Notes: generated by a model not told the origin, from the letters alone. A DNA stretch of 64,000 nucleotides from Cylindrotheca closterium (GCA_933822405.4 CAKOGP040002280.1:62001-126000), one strand, 5' to 3'; counted from the first letter of the stretch, positions 21,431 to 31,925 are shown. Numbers and translations are program-made.

Positions 21431-21710
21431 GATTTGTCAAAGGCAGAAATTGCCAAGAACATATGTTTGGGTCCAAGGATGCATCGCGACTTTGACGATC
21501 GCCGTGCTCATCGTGGAATGCAGCCGCAGAGGATCCAGCGGTAATTCCAAATCCAATTCCACAGATAAATATGATGCTGGCTGTCAGGAGGGCGAGGACA
21601 TTCAGCGTCGTTCCCAGCAAGGACGGTAATCTTCGGACAGTCAAGTTGTTTGGAAGGGGTCGACGTAGTTGTGTGTAGCGATAAGGTAGAAATGGCTCTT
21701 TTTGGTGTTG
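21431..21710 (-). pseudogene. Four-helix family remnant a, truncated and frameshifted
   Basis: An N-terminal piece with SKQLDCPK (shared with the protein at 23506-24021) is in one frame; the first helix and the following His-Asp-Glu-His...Arg-Gln-Ser-Arg-Asp loop are in another, so there is a frameshift near 21600-21640. Homology ends after the loop at about 21450, where LRR remnant C begins. Helices 2-4 are absent. Confidence 0.6.
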
Positions 21711-21813
21711 GTATCCATGGATATGAGCAATATAATACAGTAATGGTATACATCATGCTGGCACTGTTATGTACGCCGTCTAACCAGCCAAATAATACTG
21801 GACACGCAAGCAG

Positions 21814-22215
21814 TCAAACGTAGACGATCAAGGTCAGACTATCCATCATCGCAAACACAAATGCAACCACAGAAAGAATCCTGAGCGTTGAATAGCCTTT
21901 CGACCCATCATTGAGTTGACAACGTATGTCAATATACGCCAAAAGAGGAAATGCAGCGCCAGAAGTATACATTCCCAAACCCACAAAGTTTTGGACCATG
22001 GATCGATAGTGGCTTTGACGGTTGCTGTTCTCATCGTGAGATGCAGCCACAACCGTAAAGAAACCAGCGATAATTTCAAAACAGATTCCAGCGATGAATA
22101 GGTAGATGGCAGCGACGGTGAGGCGTTTCATTGGCGCCGGAGGAGACAAGGACGGTAGTCTTTCGACAGTCAAGTTGTTTGGAAGAGGTCGACACAGTTG
22201 TTTGTAGCGGTCCAA
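21814..22215 (-). CDS. Four-helix family member b, C-terminally truncated
   Basis: A 133-residue ORF matching member c (23506-24021): a hydrophobic helix, the SHDENSNRQSH loop, then helices 2 and 3. It stops before helix 4 and the terminal His-Ala-Glu motif found in full-length members. A downstream out-of-frame remainder is not clear. It may be a pseudogene still open by chance or a shortened membrane protein. Function unknown. Confidence 0.5.
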   Translation of the reverse strand: MDRYKQLCRPLPNNLTVERLPSLSPPAPMKRLTVAAIYLFIAGICFEIIAGFFTVVAASHDENSNRQSHYRSMVQNFVGLGMYTSGAAFPLLAYIDIRCQLNDGSKGYSTLRILSVVAFVFAMMDSLTLIVYV

Positions 22216-22545
22216 TAGAATATATCTCTTTTGGTGTTGCTGCCCGTGAATATTTGAGAGATAATGGTACCGGTATTAATACATCATAGTGATACTATAA
22301 TGTGCGTGCATAGTCTAATACCTAAAAAAATTATGGAATGATCGAATGAATGCGGCAAAGGAAACAAAACGTATGCATTCGTCGAATATCTTACAGTACT
22401 ATGTTAGCTCTTTGAGGTACGACTCACTGGACCAATCACTAACTCCACTTTCCACTTCTCTATAATAATAAGAATACCAATCGACTACCTGATATTCTCC
22501 CTCTCAACAATGAAATGCTCCTATCTTACCAGGCATTGTCATCGC
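22216..22545. other. Intergenic, no gene seen
   Basis: AT-rich; includes a GGTACCGGTA motif near 22265. The MAPEG relic follows. Confidence 0.4.
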
Positions 22546-22623
22546 AGCCCAGCTTACTCGGCGTTCAATGTTCCTCTCATGGCAACAGTGGATCACGGTA
22601 TCCGCTGTCTTCTTCCTACTTTA
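22546..22623 (+). pseudogene. MAPEG C-terminal relic
   Basis: The plus-strand frame from the ATG at 22510 reads a segment matching the last ~25 residues of the MAPEG protein at 17860-18444: Pro-Ala-Tyr, then VPLMAT, a few changes, then GIRCLLP. Nucleotide similarity is plain as well (CCTCTCATGGCAAC is shared). The stop codon is lost and nothing upstream matches. Confidence 0.7.
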
Positions 22624-22889
22624 AAAAATCAATTTGGAGAAAGAAAGAAAGGAATAGAAAGAAATGTATGATTATAGTAGGACTACAGATCGATTCGTGG
22701 TATGTTTTCAATAGGTTTCCTTTTAAAATAGTACGCACGATCATAATACTGAATCTACTATCTGTATAATTTCCCGCAAAGTTATGTTTTGATCCAAGAG
22801 AATCTTTCTTGATCGTGGGTGATATCATGATGGCCCATACCAAAAGCGTGGTGGTAGTAAATGCTGGTAAAGTGGAACGGACGAATGAC
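22624..22889. other. Intergenic, no gene seen
   Basis: A-rich stretch after the MAPEG relic; no feature. Confidence 0.4.
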
Positions 22890-23260
22890 TACTCATCCTT
22901 CCAGCAGTCCAGGTCCTCGTCTCAGAATGTTATGTATTACATTTGCACATCTTGCAGGGTCCTCCTTCAGAAGTATTATTCGTACATTCCAACGCAATGG
23001 GCCAGAGAGACAGTATAGTGCTGAACGAGACAGAGGCTTTCATCAATCGATCCCTTGCGACCTTGCTCTTATTACGGAGGCGGTGCACGAAGGTTTCCAA
23101 CATCATGCCGATTGAGATCCAAATGTTCTCCCACCCATGGCATCCCTTTCCAATAATCCATTATTGCACAAGCCGAGATCATGAAGCAAGGGATTGTGCA
23201 CCAAAAGCAGTGCAAGCCTCGCCTGTAATTCGGCATTCTCATTTCTTGAGTGTGGACGAT
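22890..23260 (-). pseudogene. LRR remnant D (C-terminal part only)
   Basis: Minus-strand pieces match the family C-terminus: Leu-Ser-Leu-Trp-Pro-Ile-Ala-Leu-Glu-Arg-Thr near 22990-23020, and LLLVHNPLLHDLG near 23165-23215, with frame changes and stops between. No N-terminal part is found. It sits just downstream of intact membrane member c. Confidence 0.65.
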
Positions 23261-23505
23261 ACTATAACTGCGTACCGATGGGGATTATGTACAATCTATT
23301 TTACTCTTATTCTCCAATGCGTAACGTACCATCTGGGAAATGCATTCGCAATTTACATTACAGTGTAGAAGCACTCAGAATCGAGCATGATGCCTGGAGG
23401 AGGAGGATGAGGCACCTATTGCTTTTGGAGCTACCGGGTGGATGATGACTTGAGAAGCTGTTGATAACATGTTCCTTCATAATGACCAACGGGTCGCAAC
23501 TTCAA

Positions 23506-24021
23506 TTATGGATGTCTAGAGTGCTCAGCATGGATCATCATCATAAAGTATGGTATGACATTGAAATAGATTGCCCAGTACACCCAAGTTGGGTGGATGG
23601 TAGCAGTCAAAAGACTGTGAACAATCAAGATCAAAGCATCCGCCATACCAAACCCATATGCAATCCAACCAAGAACCATGAGGACCGGGGCCCCTTTCGA
23701 TCCATTCATGATTTGATATTTTCTGGCACTGCATGCCAAAAGAGGAATGGCAGTGGCAAACGCAGAAATTGCCACTAACCCCAAATTTTGGGCCAAGGAT
23801 CGATCGCGACTTTGACGGTCGCTGTTCTCATCGTGGGATGTAGCCGCAGAGGAACCAGCAACTCCTCCAAGACCCATTCCAATGATGAATAGGAAGATGG
23901 CCGTGAGTTGGAGGCGACTCATTGGCACCGGAGGAGATAAGTTAAGTGCTTCGAGCAAAGCATCGTCCCCAGCAGGGACGGTAGTCTTTGGACAGTCAAG
24001 TTGCTTGGAAGCGGTCGACAT
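23506..24021 (-). CDS. Four-helix membrane protein c (HAE family)
   Basis: A 171-residue protein: soluble N-terminus of ~33 residues, then four hydrophobic helices (about 36-58, 80-98, 108-135 and 143-160). The first loop holds His-Asp-Glu-Asn...Arg-Gln-Ser-Arg-Asp. The end reads Pro-Tyr-Phe-Met-Met-Met-Ile-His-Ala-Glu-His-Ser-Arg. The same layout and end motif occur in four other proteins of this window (28546, 41262, 42421 and, shortened, 21814). I do not recognise a described family. The conserved Met-Ile-His-x-Glu at the membrane edge could bind a metal or partner; that is inference. Confidence 0.7.
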   Translation of the reverse strand: MSTASKQLDCPKTTVPAGDDALLEALNLSPPVPMSRLQLTAIFLFIIGMGLGGVAGSSAATSHDENSDRQSRDRSLAQNLGLVAISAFATAIPLLACSARKYQIMNGSKGAPVLMVLGWIAYGFGMADALILIVHSLLTATIHPTWVYWAIYFNVIPYFMMMIHAEHSRHP

Positions 24022-24429
24022 GGTTGTGTGTGTGTAGCGTGGTAAGGTAGAAAAGGCACTGTTGGTGTTGCTACCCGTGAATATTTGAGCGATTCTGGTA
24101 ATGCATCATAGCCTACTGTAGTGATACTGGTACAATCAGTATACCATGACTGCTGGGTAATGCATTCGCCTACTCGCAGTGAAAAGCGCTCACGTAGTAC
24201 CCTGGTACCGCGTGGATCACTATGTCAGCTCTTTTATACGACTGATACGATTTGTTCACTGAATCATTGAAGAATATAATATCGAAAATGATTACGTTCC
24301 TATGTACCGGTATAGTGTCATCGCAGAGCACTACGGCATTTACCGCGTTACAAGACTTTACGAGATGAAGGCATCAGCATAGAATCAACGTGGCCTCGAC
24401 TGGATTTTGATCTCTCTTGACCTGAACAT
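24022..24429. other. Intergenic, no gene seen
   Basis: Upstream region of membrane member c. Short GGTACC/TACCGGTA motifs near 24207 and 24304. Confidence 0.4.
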
Positions 24430-25973
24430 CGAGAAGTCCTGGTCCGCGTTTCAGAATATGACACACTGCATTTGCACATCTTGCAGGGTCCTCCTTCAAA
24501 GTATTGTTCGTGCGTTCCAACACAATAGGCCAGAGAGACAGTGGTATGCGAGACAGAGAGCTTTCATCAATCCCTTGATCTTGCTCTCATGGAGGTGATG
24601 CACGAAGGTGTCCAACACACCGATTGAGATCCAACTGTTATTTCACCCGTGACACTCCTTCCCAATTTCCTTCAATGCCAATATCATGAAGCAAGGGATT
24701 GTGAACCAAAAGCAGTACAAGAACTTCCTGAAATGTAGAATCTCTCATTTTGCAATCACTGTCAATGGAACTGGAATCATCGTCCATGTTGATCTGCGGT
24801 AGGTGATCCAAAACCGCAAGTTTCCTGAGTTTTGTTGGCGCATGAGGCCGCAAGAGGCGACTGTTGATGAGCCAAGACAAGTTGTCGCCCTGTTGCAATA
24901 CCTCTTCTATCCTATCCTCCCCTAGTTGGAGCTCACGAAGGTCGAGACAGCTGACAATACCATTCAAGATGCATTGCAAGTCTGTCTCATCAAACCCGTT
25001 ATCATTCAAACGCAAGACCTGGATGGAAGAATTTTCTTGTAGGCCAATCAATAGCGATTGGAGGATGCCTCGTCGATGTGGAGTGGATAACGGAATCCGA
25101 GCTTGCACCCGTCGAGGCACAGGTCGACAATGTTGCAGTGCTGATGACTTAGCACGCCTGCCAGGCGATCCACAAGCACTACACCCCTCGGCTCTGTATT
25201 TGTGCAGACTTCCCCAAATTGGCACCTTCCAAGTCCAGTGTCTTCCATCTTGGCAGCTGGGTATTTGACATCTGGTAGAAAAAGGTTAAACAACGTGACA
25301 TTCTGAGCATGATTGAAGGACGAAATAAAACCAACATTTTCCAGTGTGGGATTCTTCGCCAGTGCCATGAACAAGGGCCCACTTCTGCTGTTCTCATTTT
25401 CTGTTTGCATATGATCAGCACACTCGACCTCGTCTAGGCACAAGGAGCGCAATGGACAAGAGGTCGACTGTATTCCCTGGCTCAACACCTCCATGCTGTC
25501 TTCTGGTAATATATACGCAGCCCCTCAAATAAAATCGTTGCAGGCAATTTCCGTACCGCCGCGTACTGAATATAGCATATGCTTTCGGTAGAGAAAGGTA
25601 ATTGGGCGAACCCGAGGTGCCGTCAGTCAGGCAGGCATGGAGTACCGAAAACAACGGAGCAAGTTGCGTGATGCAAAACAGCAAATGCGGGCATTCAGAA
25701 GTGAAATCCATTTCTAGCCATCCCCAGTCGACGGCACTCTTTCGAGACCGTACCAAGTGTACCAATCGGACAGCTTGGGAGTGTGTCATGCGAGAAATTT
25801 TTTGAACTATGGCGACAATGATACAGTCTCAAATTCATGTTATTGGCTGCTGCAGAGTTTCACCCCATGGCATCCAAAACATTATCGACAGCACCATTCT
25901 CGTTCAGTATAATCTCCCAGTTTTCGCTTTTGTGGACAAGTTGCTCGGAAGCTTCTACCGAGAACCCACTCAT
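24430..25973 (-). pseudogene. LRR gene E, full-length but broken
   Basis: Homology to LRR proteins B and F spans the whole gene from the Met at 25973 to the Leu-Trp-Pro-Ile-Val-Leu-Glu-Arg-Thr block near 24500, in at least four pieces in different frames. An early TGA lies about 37 codons after the start, near 25860. Pieces at 25415-25789, 25048-25494, 25179-25421 and 24638-25225 show frameshifts, and a stop precedes the C-terminal block. Long stretches still match B and F closely, so decay is recent. Confidence 0.75.
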
Positions 25974-26657
25974 CTTCTTATTTCGCTTCAAACAAAGTTA
26001 ATGTATATGCCGATCGACCGCAACGATGAGCTACAAACGCGTGGATTGCCTGTTTTCTATACAAAAAGGAGCCGCCCGGCAGCTTCCAATAGGAAAAGTC
26101 AAGGACGTCCACGTTTTCTACCAACGGACACGCAATAATGGACCCACATAACCTTGAGTATTGCCTCGCATTGTTTCCACGGCATCTCGTGCAGAGAGAT
26201 GATTCGAGGGCGTGGACGAACAAAAGTACTAACTTCTATAGTGCGTCGACGGAAGTAACATAATGAACAAGTGCACACCCCGTGGTGTACCAGTACATAA
26301 AAAAGAATAAGTCTTTCGTAAAGCATTATTGGAGTGATCAGAGTCATGCATTCGTAAAATAGAATAAGGAAGCGTCATTGTCTTCCAGTACAATCGTTTT
26401 CGCCACAAACCTAAGTAACTCAAAGATCCGAAAGATGGATGATATCTAGAGCTCGGAGCTACCTACTAGATGACGATTTGGCATTGAAGCTATTGATCAG
26501 CCATTTGTGGTCTCAGCGACATAGTCTCTTGATCTCACCTTTCATGACTTCTTTTGTTTGTTTCCTTTGACCGGTCTGCAAGCAGCAGTCGTGGTCATGT
26601 GATATGTCACTATGGGTATGGGCAATCAATGATGAAGTGGAATGAAAGTATGACAAC
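25974..26657. other. Intergenic, no gene seen
   Basis: Between LRR pseudogene E and LRR gene F. Only short featureless ORFs on both strands. Confidence 0.4.
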
Positions 26658-28199
26658 TCATCCATCCAGAACCCCTGGTCCCCGTTTCAGAATGTGATGT
26701 ACTACATTTGCACATCTTGCAGGGTCCTTCAAAGTCTTACTCGTACGTTCCAACACAGTGGGCCAGAGGGATAGAGGTATATGAGACAGAGGACTCTCAG
26801 TAGTCTCTTGATCTTGCGCTGGTGAAGGTGGCGTGCGAAGGGCCCCAAGACACTGATTCAGATCCAAGACTTCCGCAGCCCGTGGCATCCCTCTCCAATT
26901 CAGCCCTCGACCAAGATCACAAATGAAGGGATTGTACACCAAGAGCGGCAGAAGCACTGCCTCTAATTCAGCATCAGTCATGAAACGATGACTGCCAGAG
27001 GAAATATATTCTTCATAATCTTCATAATCGTAAATGTTGCAAAGCGGGAAGTGATCGCAAATCCAAAGTTTATTGAGGTTTGTGCCCGGTCGAGGTAACA
27101 TAAGGCGACTGTTCGTCAGCCACGAAGTGTTTTGGTTTTCTGGTACATTGAGTGACGCATGTTCCTCGCATAATTCGAGCTCACGAAGGTTGGGACACCC
27201 CGAAATACCATCCAGGATGAATTGCAAGTCTGCCAAACTAAATGCATTGTTATTCAAATTTAGCACTTGAATGGAAGAGTTTTCTTGCACGCCTGACATT
27301 AGCGATTGGAGGATACCTCGTCCATGTGTATTATTGTAATGGAATCCGAGACTGCAGTTTTGAAGACACAGTTCAACTATGCTGCAGTCCCGATGACTCA
27401 GCATCCTTGTCAAACGATCCACAAGCCGTACAGTTTGGTCCTGAATTTGTGCGAATTTTCCTAAATCAGAACCCACGATGAATAGTTTTTTCCATCTTAT
27501 TGGCGGCTGGGTATTTGACATCTGGTAGAAGAGGTCAACCAAAGTTACATCCTGAGTTGATGTGAAGGAACTTATGAAAGTGACATCTTCCAGTGTGGTA
27601 TTCTTCGTCAGTGCCAATACAAAGGGTTCGCTTCTACGGTTTTTGTTTTCGACATGCGCGGCATGATCGCATTCGACGTCCCGCAAGTACAAGCTACGCA
27701 AAGGACAAGAGGTCGACTGTATCCCCTGGCTCAACAGTTCCATTCTGTCTTCTTGTATAACGCAAAAGCACAACGCGAGCTCTTGGAGGCGATTTCCATG
27801 CTGTAGCGCATTGAGAATCGAATGAGCTGTCGATAAAGGAAGGCAGCCGGAAGAATCCGAAGCACTGTCATAGGCCGAGGCGCTAATTTTCGAGAACAAC
27901 GGAGCAAGTTGCGTTGTACAAAACAGTAGATGGGGGCATTCAGAACGGAAACCCAGTCGCAGGTGCCCCCAATCGACACTCTTTCGAGATTTTACCAAAT
28001 GTACCAATCTAGCGGCTTGTGGTTGTGTCAATTCATTTCCATCTGAACTAGGTCCCTCACTGTTCAGGATCAAATCCACCTGGGCTGCGACAGTATTAGG
28101 GTTTCGCTCGATGGCATCCAAAAAAGCATTGACTGCATCATTGTCACCGAGAGGAATAGTCCAATCTCCACTTTTGACATCACTGTCCAAATAACTCAT
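26658..28199 (-). CDS. Leucine-rich-repeat protein F, intact
   Basis: A 513-residue paralog of the LRR protein at 18644-20290, without the low-complexity insertion. An N-terminal helical region (~1-85) ends in the conserved SECPHLLFCTTQLAPLFS block. LRRs follow from ~90 to ~360 with repeated Leu-x-x-Leu-x-Leu patterns (for example IQVLNLNNNAFSLADL). The C-terminal block has Leu-Trp-Pro-Thr-Val-Leu-Glu-Arg-Thr and a final His-His-Ile-Leu-Lys-Arg helix. Probably a cytosolic protein-binding scaffold; partner unknown. The membrane protein d gene lies ~350 bp upstream in the same orientation, as seen for the decayed pairs. Confidence 0.8.
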   Translation of the reverse strand: MSYLDSDVKSGDWTIPLGDNDAVNAFLDAIERNPNTVAAQVDLILNSEGPSSDGNELTQPQAARLVHLVKSRKSVDWGHLRLGFRSECPHLLFCTTQLAPLFSKISASAYDSASDSSGCLPLSTAHSILNALQHGNRLQELALCFCVIQEDRMELLSQGIQSTSCPLRSLYLRDVECDHAAHVENKNRRSEPFVLALTKNTTLEDVTFISSFTSTQDVTLVDLFYQMSNTQPPIRWKKLFIVGSDLGKFAQIQDQTVRLVDRLTRMLSHRDCSIVELCLQNCSLGFHYNNTHGRGILQSLMSGVQENSSIQVLNLNNNAFSLADLQFILDGISGCPNLRELELCEEHASLNVPENQNTSWLTNSRLMLPRPGTNLNKLWICDHFPLCNIYDYEDYEEYISSGSHRFMTDAELEAVLLPLLVYNPFICDLGRGLNWRGMPRAAEVLDLNQCLGALRTPPSPAQDQETTESPLSHIPLSLWPTVLERTSKTLKDPARCANVVHHILKRGPGVLDG

Positions 28200-28545
28200 T
28201 GTATACTTTTTAGCTTCGCATTCACAGCAAACGAAAGTGGTGGAGGGATTCCCAGACTCTTCACTAAGCTACAGTATAAATCGGTAATAGATGCTGCTGA
28301 TATTCAAATATGGTCAAAACCACTAACTTAGTACGGAAAGTAGTACCGGTATATGATCTCAGCTTTCGTGATTTCGATGTTTCTTCGACACTATATTCTA
28401 GGATACCTTGTATTAAATTATATTATGCATCACATGCATATTATTCTTCCAAGGAACTACCGTATATATTGAATATAGTACGACTATATATTTCTGCATC
28501 ACAGCACCTCGTATTTCTTTCTTCCAATAGAAACTAACTTCAATT

Positions 28546-29085
28546 TTATCTTCGCCTCGAGTGCTCTGCATGGCCCATCATAATATAGTATGGTATGACA
28601 TTGTACAAGATTGCCAAGTACACCCAAATTACTTCGACCTTCCCAAAAAAAAGACTCCTTCCCAACAAGATCAAAGCACCCATCATACCAAGCCCATAGG
28701 CAATCCAAGCAATGATCATCATCACGGGAAGGCCTTTGGATCCACGAATGTTTTGATACCTACTGGCGCCACACGCCAAAAGAGGAATGGCGGTAGCAAA
28801 GGCAGCAATGCCCAACAATCCATAGAGTTGGGCCCAGAGTAGATCGAACTCTTGACCGTTGTTGTAGGCGTGGGATGCAGATGCATAAGAACCAGCGGCA
28901 AGACCAAGGCCGACTCCAGAGATGCACAAGATGATGGATGCAATGGCGAGACAATTCAAGGGAGAAGGAGGATTAGGAGATGCCAAGGGAGGAGACGATG
29001 AGGATTGCATGTAATCTTCAACGTGCCGTCCATCAGGAATGGTAGTGGTAGGCTGGACAAACTGTGCTTGGGAAGGGGACGCCAT
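28546..29085 (-). CDS. Four-helix membrane protein d (HAE family)
   Basis: A 179-residue protein with a Ser/Pro-rich N-terminus (~45 residues) and four helices, ending in Tyr-Tyr-Ile-Met-Met-Gly-His-Ala-Glu-His-Ser-Arg-Arg. It is clearly paralogous to the protein at 23506-24021: both have ATAIPLLAC in helix 2, Gly-Ser-Lys-Gly before helix 3, and WIAYG(F/L)GM inside it. It lies ~350 bp upstream of intact LRR gene F on the same strand. Function unknown. Confidence 0.7.
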   Translation of the reverse strand: MASPSQAQFVQPTTTIPDGRHVEDYMQSSSSPPLASPNPPSPLNCLAIASIILCISGVGLGLAAGSYASASHAYNNGQEFDLLWAQLYGLLGIAAFATAIPLLACGASRYQNIRGSKGLPVMMIIAWIAYGLGMMGALILLGRSLFFGKVEVIWVYLAILYNVIPYYIMMGHAEHSRRR

Positions 29086-29915
29086 ATCTGTGTAGAATGC
29101 TCAACTAAGATTCGATATTTTGTTGTTGCTATCCGTGAATATGTGGGAGACAATGGAAGAGTATCATCCTGTATAAAGCATTAATGAAAGACCGTGCGAA
29201 ACGACGAATAAGTGTAGTGCAATAGATTTATATTCCATACACGATTAGTTTCTCTTTTTTGGTGTCAATGGGCACTATGTTAGCGCTTTGTACTGGTTGG
29301 CTTCTCCATTTCTCCAATACCCAATCTTAATGCTTATTTTTATCACCACAGATGGAAGACTTCAACAGATGAAGATATGAGCAGGTACTCAAGATGGATT
29401 TGATTGGAATTTTATCTCTTGCCTTTCGAACTGACTTGCTAAGGGTCAAGTGAAATTGTGGACAGACGACTCGACTCGGAGCAGAAAGAAAAAGCTGGAA
29501 CACATTTCACCTATACTGTGATTGGCTGCATGTTCCCGTACCTACCGGTACCTGGTACGGTAATACTCGCCAACCTCATCTCGGCTCACGAAATGGATAC
29601 ATACCCCGCAAATTCATATGTGTATCATTGATTGATTCCACTCTGTTTATATCTCAACGTTGAGAGCACAGTAATGGATGAATCCCACGAATGCCGAGCG
29701 TTGGATATATATTTTATGTGCTTCATTATATTTCCGACTTCTCATTTGTTTTGGAACGAGTGACTGAATTTTGGATTTCATACACAAGGCCACAAACTGT
29801 CCAAACATATGGACATGGAAGGCCTCATTGCTGGTAACGAAACAGAAAAGTCCATGTTGTGAGAAAGCCAATAGCTCATTATTCTGTATTTCTTCCAGAC
29901 GAGAACGCTGCAGTG
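29086..29915. other. Divergent intergenic region
   Basis: Between membrane protein d (-) and the BspA-type LRR gene (+). Has a TACCTACCGGTACCTGGTAC motif near 29540. A polypyrimidine-AG at about 29884-29899 could be an acceptor for an unseen upstream exon of the next gene. Confidence 0.4.
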
Positions 29916-31373
29916 ATGATACCTGCCAAATCAACACTGCCAAGGACCTTGGATGGCCGCTTTGTCTACATGGGCGAAGGTCAAAAGGTACCGAACAACA
30001 TTGCGGGCCTCCTCATTCATTCGTCCGTGAGAGTCATTCCTCGATGTGCCTTTGAAGGATGTCACAATTTATCAAGTGTCGAATTCCAAGAGGGCGTTGT
30101 GCACATTGAAGACTCGGCCTTTTCAAATTGCACCAATCTCGAGTCGGTTCACTTGTGCTCAAGTGTGGAGACTATTGGCATTGCCGCCTTTTTATTTTGC
30201 TTGTCCTTGCAAGACTTGACCTTGAACGATGGCCTGGCCCAGATTGGATGTGCCGCCTTTTGCGGCTGTATTTCGTTGACCAAGGTGTCTCTGCCAAGAA
30301 CTGTGAGTATCCTCCAAGAGGGTACCTTTATGAACTGTGCCGGTCTGAAAGAGGCGATCTTGCCGGAGGGTCTGATTTCGATCGGGGCCTTTTCTTTTGG
30401 CAACTGCGGCAGCCTATTGCCTCTTCCCACTCTTCCCGAATCGATTGGTTCCATTGGATACCAAGCTTTCCCAATAACAAATTTTGAGAAGGACATTGAA
30501 CATGTCGAAGATACCAAACCAGCAGCCATTGCCACTAGCTACTACCACCAAGTCAATCCTTTCGCTCTAAATAAAGGCGAAGTATCGTTGGATCACGTCA
30601 AGGTGAATGCCAGACGCGAATTGGAACTCCATTCGCTGCAAGACCAGCTGGAACAATTCAAGCTCGAGAATGCGCAACTCGTGACAAAGTTGGAAGGTAT
30701 GATGAAACAAAAGGATGCATTGGAGCTCGAAGTGCAGTGCTGCAAACAGGCAGAACATGTTGACGATGACGACTTTTCGGAAGCATTATCCGCAGCAGAA
30801 GAATTGATTTCGGTCGAAGATGAAATGGTAGCTTCGCTCACTTTGGACGATCAGGACTTGGTTGTCCAACGACCTTATAACTTGACAATCAAGTCCAAAA
30901 CCAAGATGGATTCATCACCACCATCCTCCACCTGCTGTGGCAGCAATATCAAATCTTGTTTGCACGAAATGAAAAAGTTGCTGGGAGCCGCATCACCCAT
31001 ATTGCGACTGCCTATGAAGAAGTTTGCCGAGGTGGATGCCTGCATGGATGCCCATCACCGCAAAATGATGGAACGAAGACTTGAATATGATGGTACTACT
31101 GCTTCTGCTACTGCTACTGCTGCTTATGCTGAAACCCAAGAGGCACGAGTTGAATTCCAAACGATGCAGGTTGTTCATGACGAGACGAAAGCCGCGGAAG
31201 AAGAAGAAGAAGAAAAAGCATTCAATAATGATTCCTCCACCTTCGAGGTTTTCACTCTTGTGGTTGACGAAAAAAAGTCTGCTGAAGCTAGAGACGAAAA
31301 AAAGTCTGCTGAAGCTAGAGACGAAGGTGACGACGACAATGAAGATGATTGGATTGCAGATGGCTTTTGTTAG
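29916..31373 (+). CDS. BspA-type LRR_5 protein with coiled coil
   Basis: The first ATG in the frame is at 29916 (485 residues); the frame is open 30 codons further up but without ATG. Residues ~25-185 are about six 23-residue repeats of the BspA/LRR_5 type (PF13306), each with an Ala-Phe-x-x-Cys and Leu-x-x-Val/Leu core. A coiled coil follows (~225-285, Leu/Glu/Lys heptads), then an acidic, low-complexity C-terminus. Two perfect 27-bp units near the end code Lys-Lys-Ser-Ala-Glu-Ala-Arg-Asp-Glu twice. This family is widely expanded in diatoms and some protists; roles are mostly unknown. No signal peptide is visible from this start. Confidence 0.75.
   Translation: MIPAKSTLPRTLDGRFVYMGEGQKVPNNIAGLLIHSSVRVIPRCAFEGCHNLSSVEFQEGVVHIEDSAFSNCTNLESVHLCSSVETIGIAAFLFCLSLQDLTLNDGLAQIGCAAFCGCISLTKVSLPRTVSILQEGTFMNCAGLKEAILPEGLISIGAFSFGNCGSLLPLPTLPESIGSIGYQAFPITNFEKDIEHVEDTKPAAIATSYYHQVNPFALNKGEVSLDHVKVNARRELELHSLQDQLEQFKLENAQLVTKLEGMMKQKDALELEVQCCKQAEHVDDDDFSEALSAAEELISVEDEMVASLTLDDQDLVVQRPYNLTIKSKTKMDSSPPSSTCCGSNIKSCLHEMKKLLGAASPILRLPMKKFAEVDACMDAHHRKMMERRLEYDGTTASATATAAYAETQEARVEFQTMQVVHDETKAAEEEEEEKAFNNDSSTFEVFTLVVDEKKSAEARDEKKSAEARDEGDDDNEDDWIADGFC
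31266..31319 (+). repeat. Two perfect 27-bp tandem units
   Basis: Units 31266-31292 and 31293-31319 are identical and keep the reading frame. Confidence 0.85.
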
Positions 31374-31820
31374 GCATAATTGAACAATTGCTTATTAAGT
31401 ATTGATATGTTGTTGGAACACTAGGGCTGTGTATGGTTCAACTGCAACCGAATAAGCTATATTTCATTTTCGTTTTCAAAAGCGTGACGGGAAAGTTGAG
31501 CGAATGGAAAATGCTGGCTGGCGACGCGGGGATCTTCCCTTTAACGGTATTCAAATCCCACTGAAAACGGCCGCGCTTGAATTTCGTTCACGGATGGAAG
31601 GTGTTAAGTAAATACTTATAGAGAGCCGAGTCACTATCGCTTTTGCCCAACTTAGAGGACCTGTCAATGTCATAGGTAACATTAATATTCGGTCGCGGTA
31701 CGCTTATGCTCTTGCGATATTTCTAGCCCCGAACAGCCATAATCGCCCCTGTGTTGTTAAATGACTCTTTCTACAATTCCATTCTGTGGGCCATAAGTAT
31801 TTTGTACCGATTATTTCGCA
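31374..31820. other. Intergenic, no gene seen
   Basis: 3' UTR of the BspA-type gene and probable promoter and 5' UTR exon of the next gene. Confidence 0.4.
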
Positions 31821-31893
31821 GTAAGTTTCTCGTGGCGTTAACCGCGCATGGCATACCAAAGCACGAACATACGTTCCTACCTACTTTTTTCAG
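31821..31893 (+). other. Probable 5' UTR intron (73 nt)
   Basis: GTAAGT at 31821 and a strong polypyrimidine-CAG (TACTTTTTTCAG) ending at 31893. It would remove the ATG at 31848 and make the ATG at 31926 the start of the next gene. Confidence 0.55.
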
Positions 31894-31925
31894 ATCACGA
31901 TCTAAATCTAGCCAAACGTTTGACC

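Noticed and set aside
28546..28842. Plus-strand ORF opposite membrane protein d
   Set aside because: Antisense shadow of a conserved family member.
31848..31925. ATG at 31848 as start of the disordered protein
   Set aside because: It falls within a probable GTAAGT...TTTTTTCAG intron, so the ATG at 31926 is preferred; not certain without transcripts.
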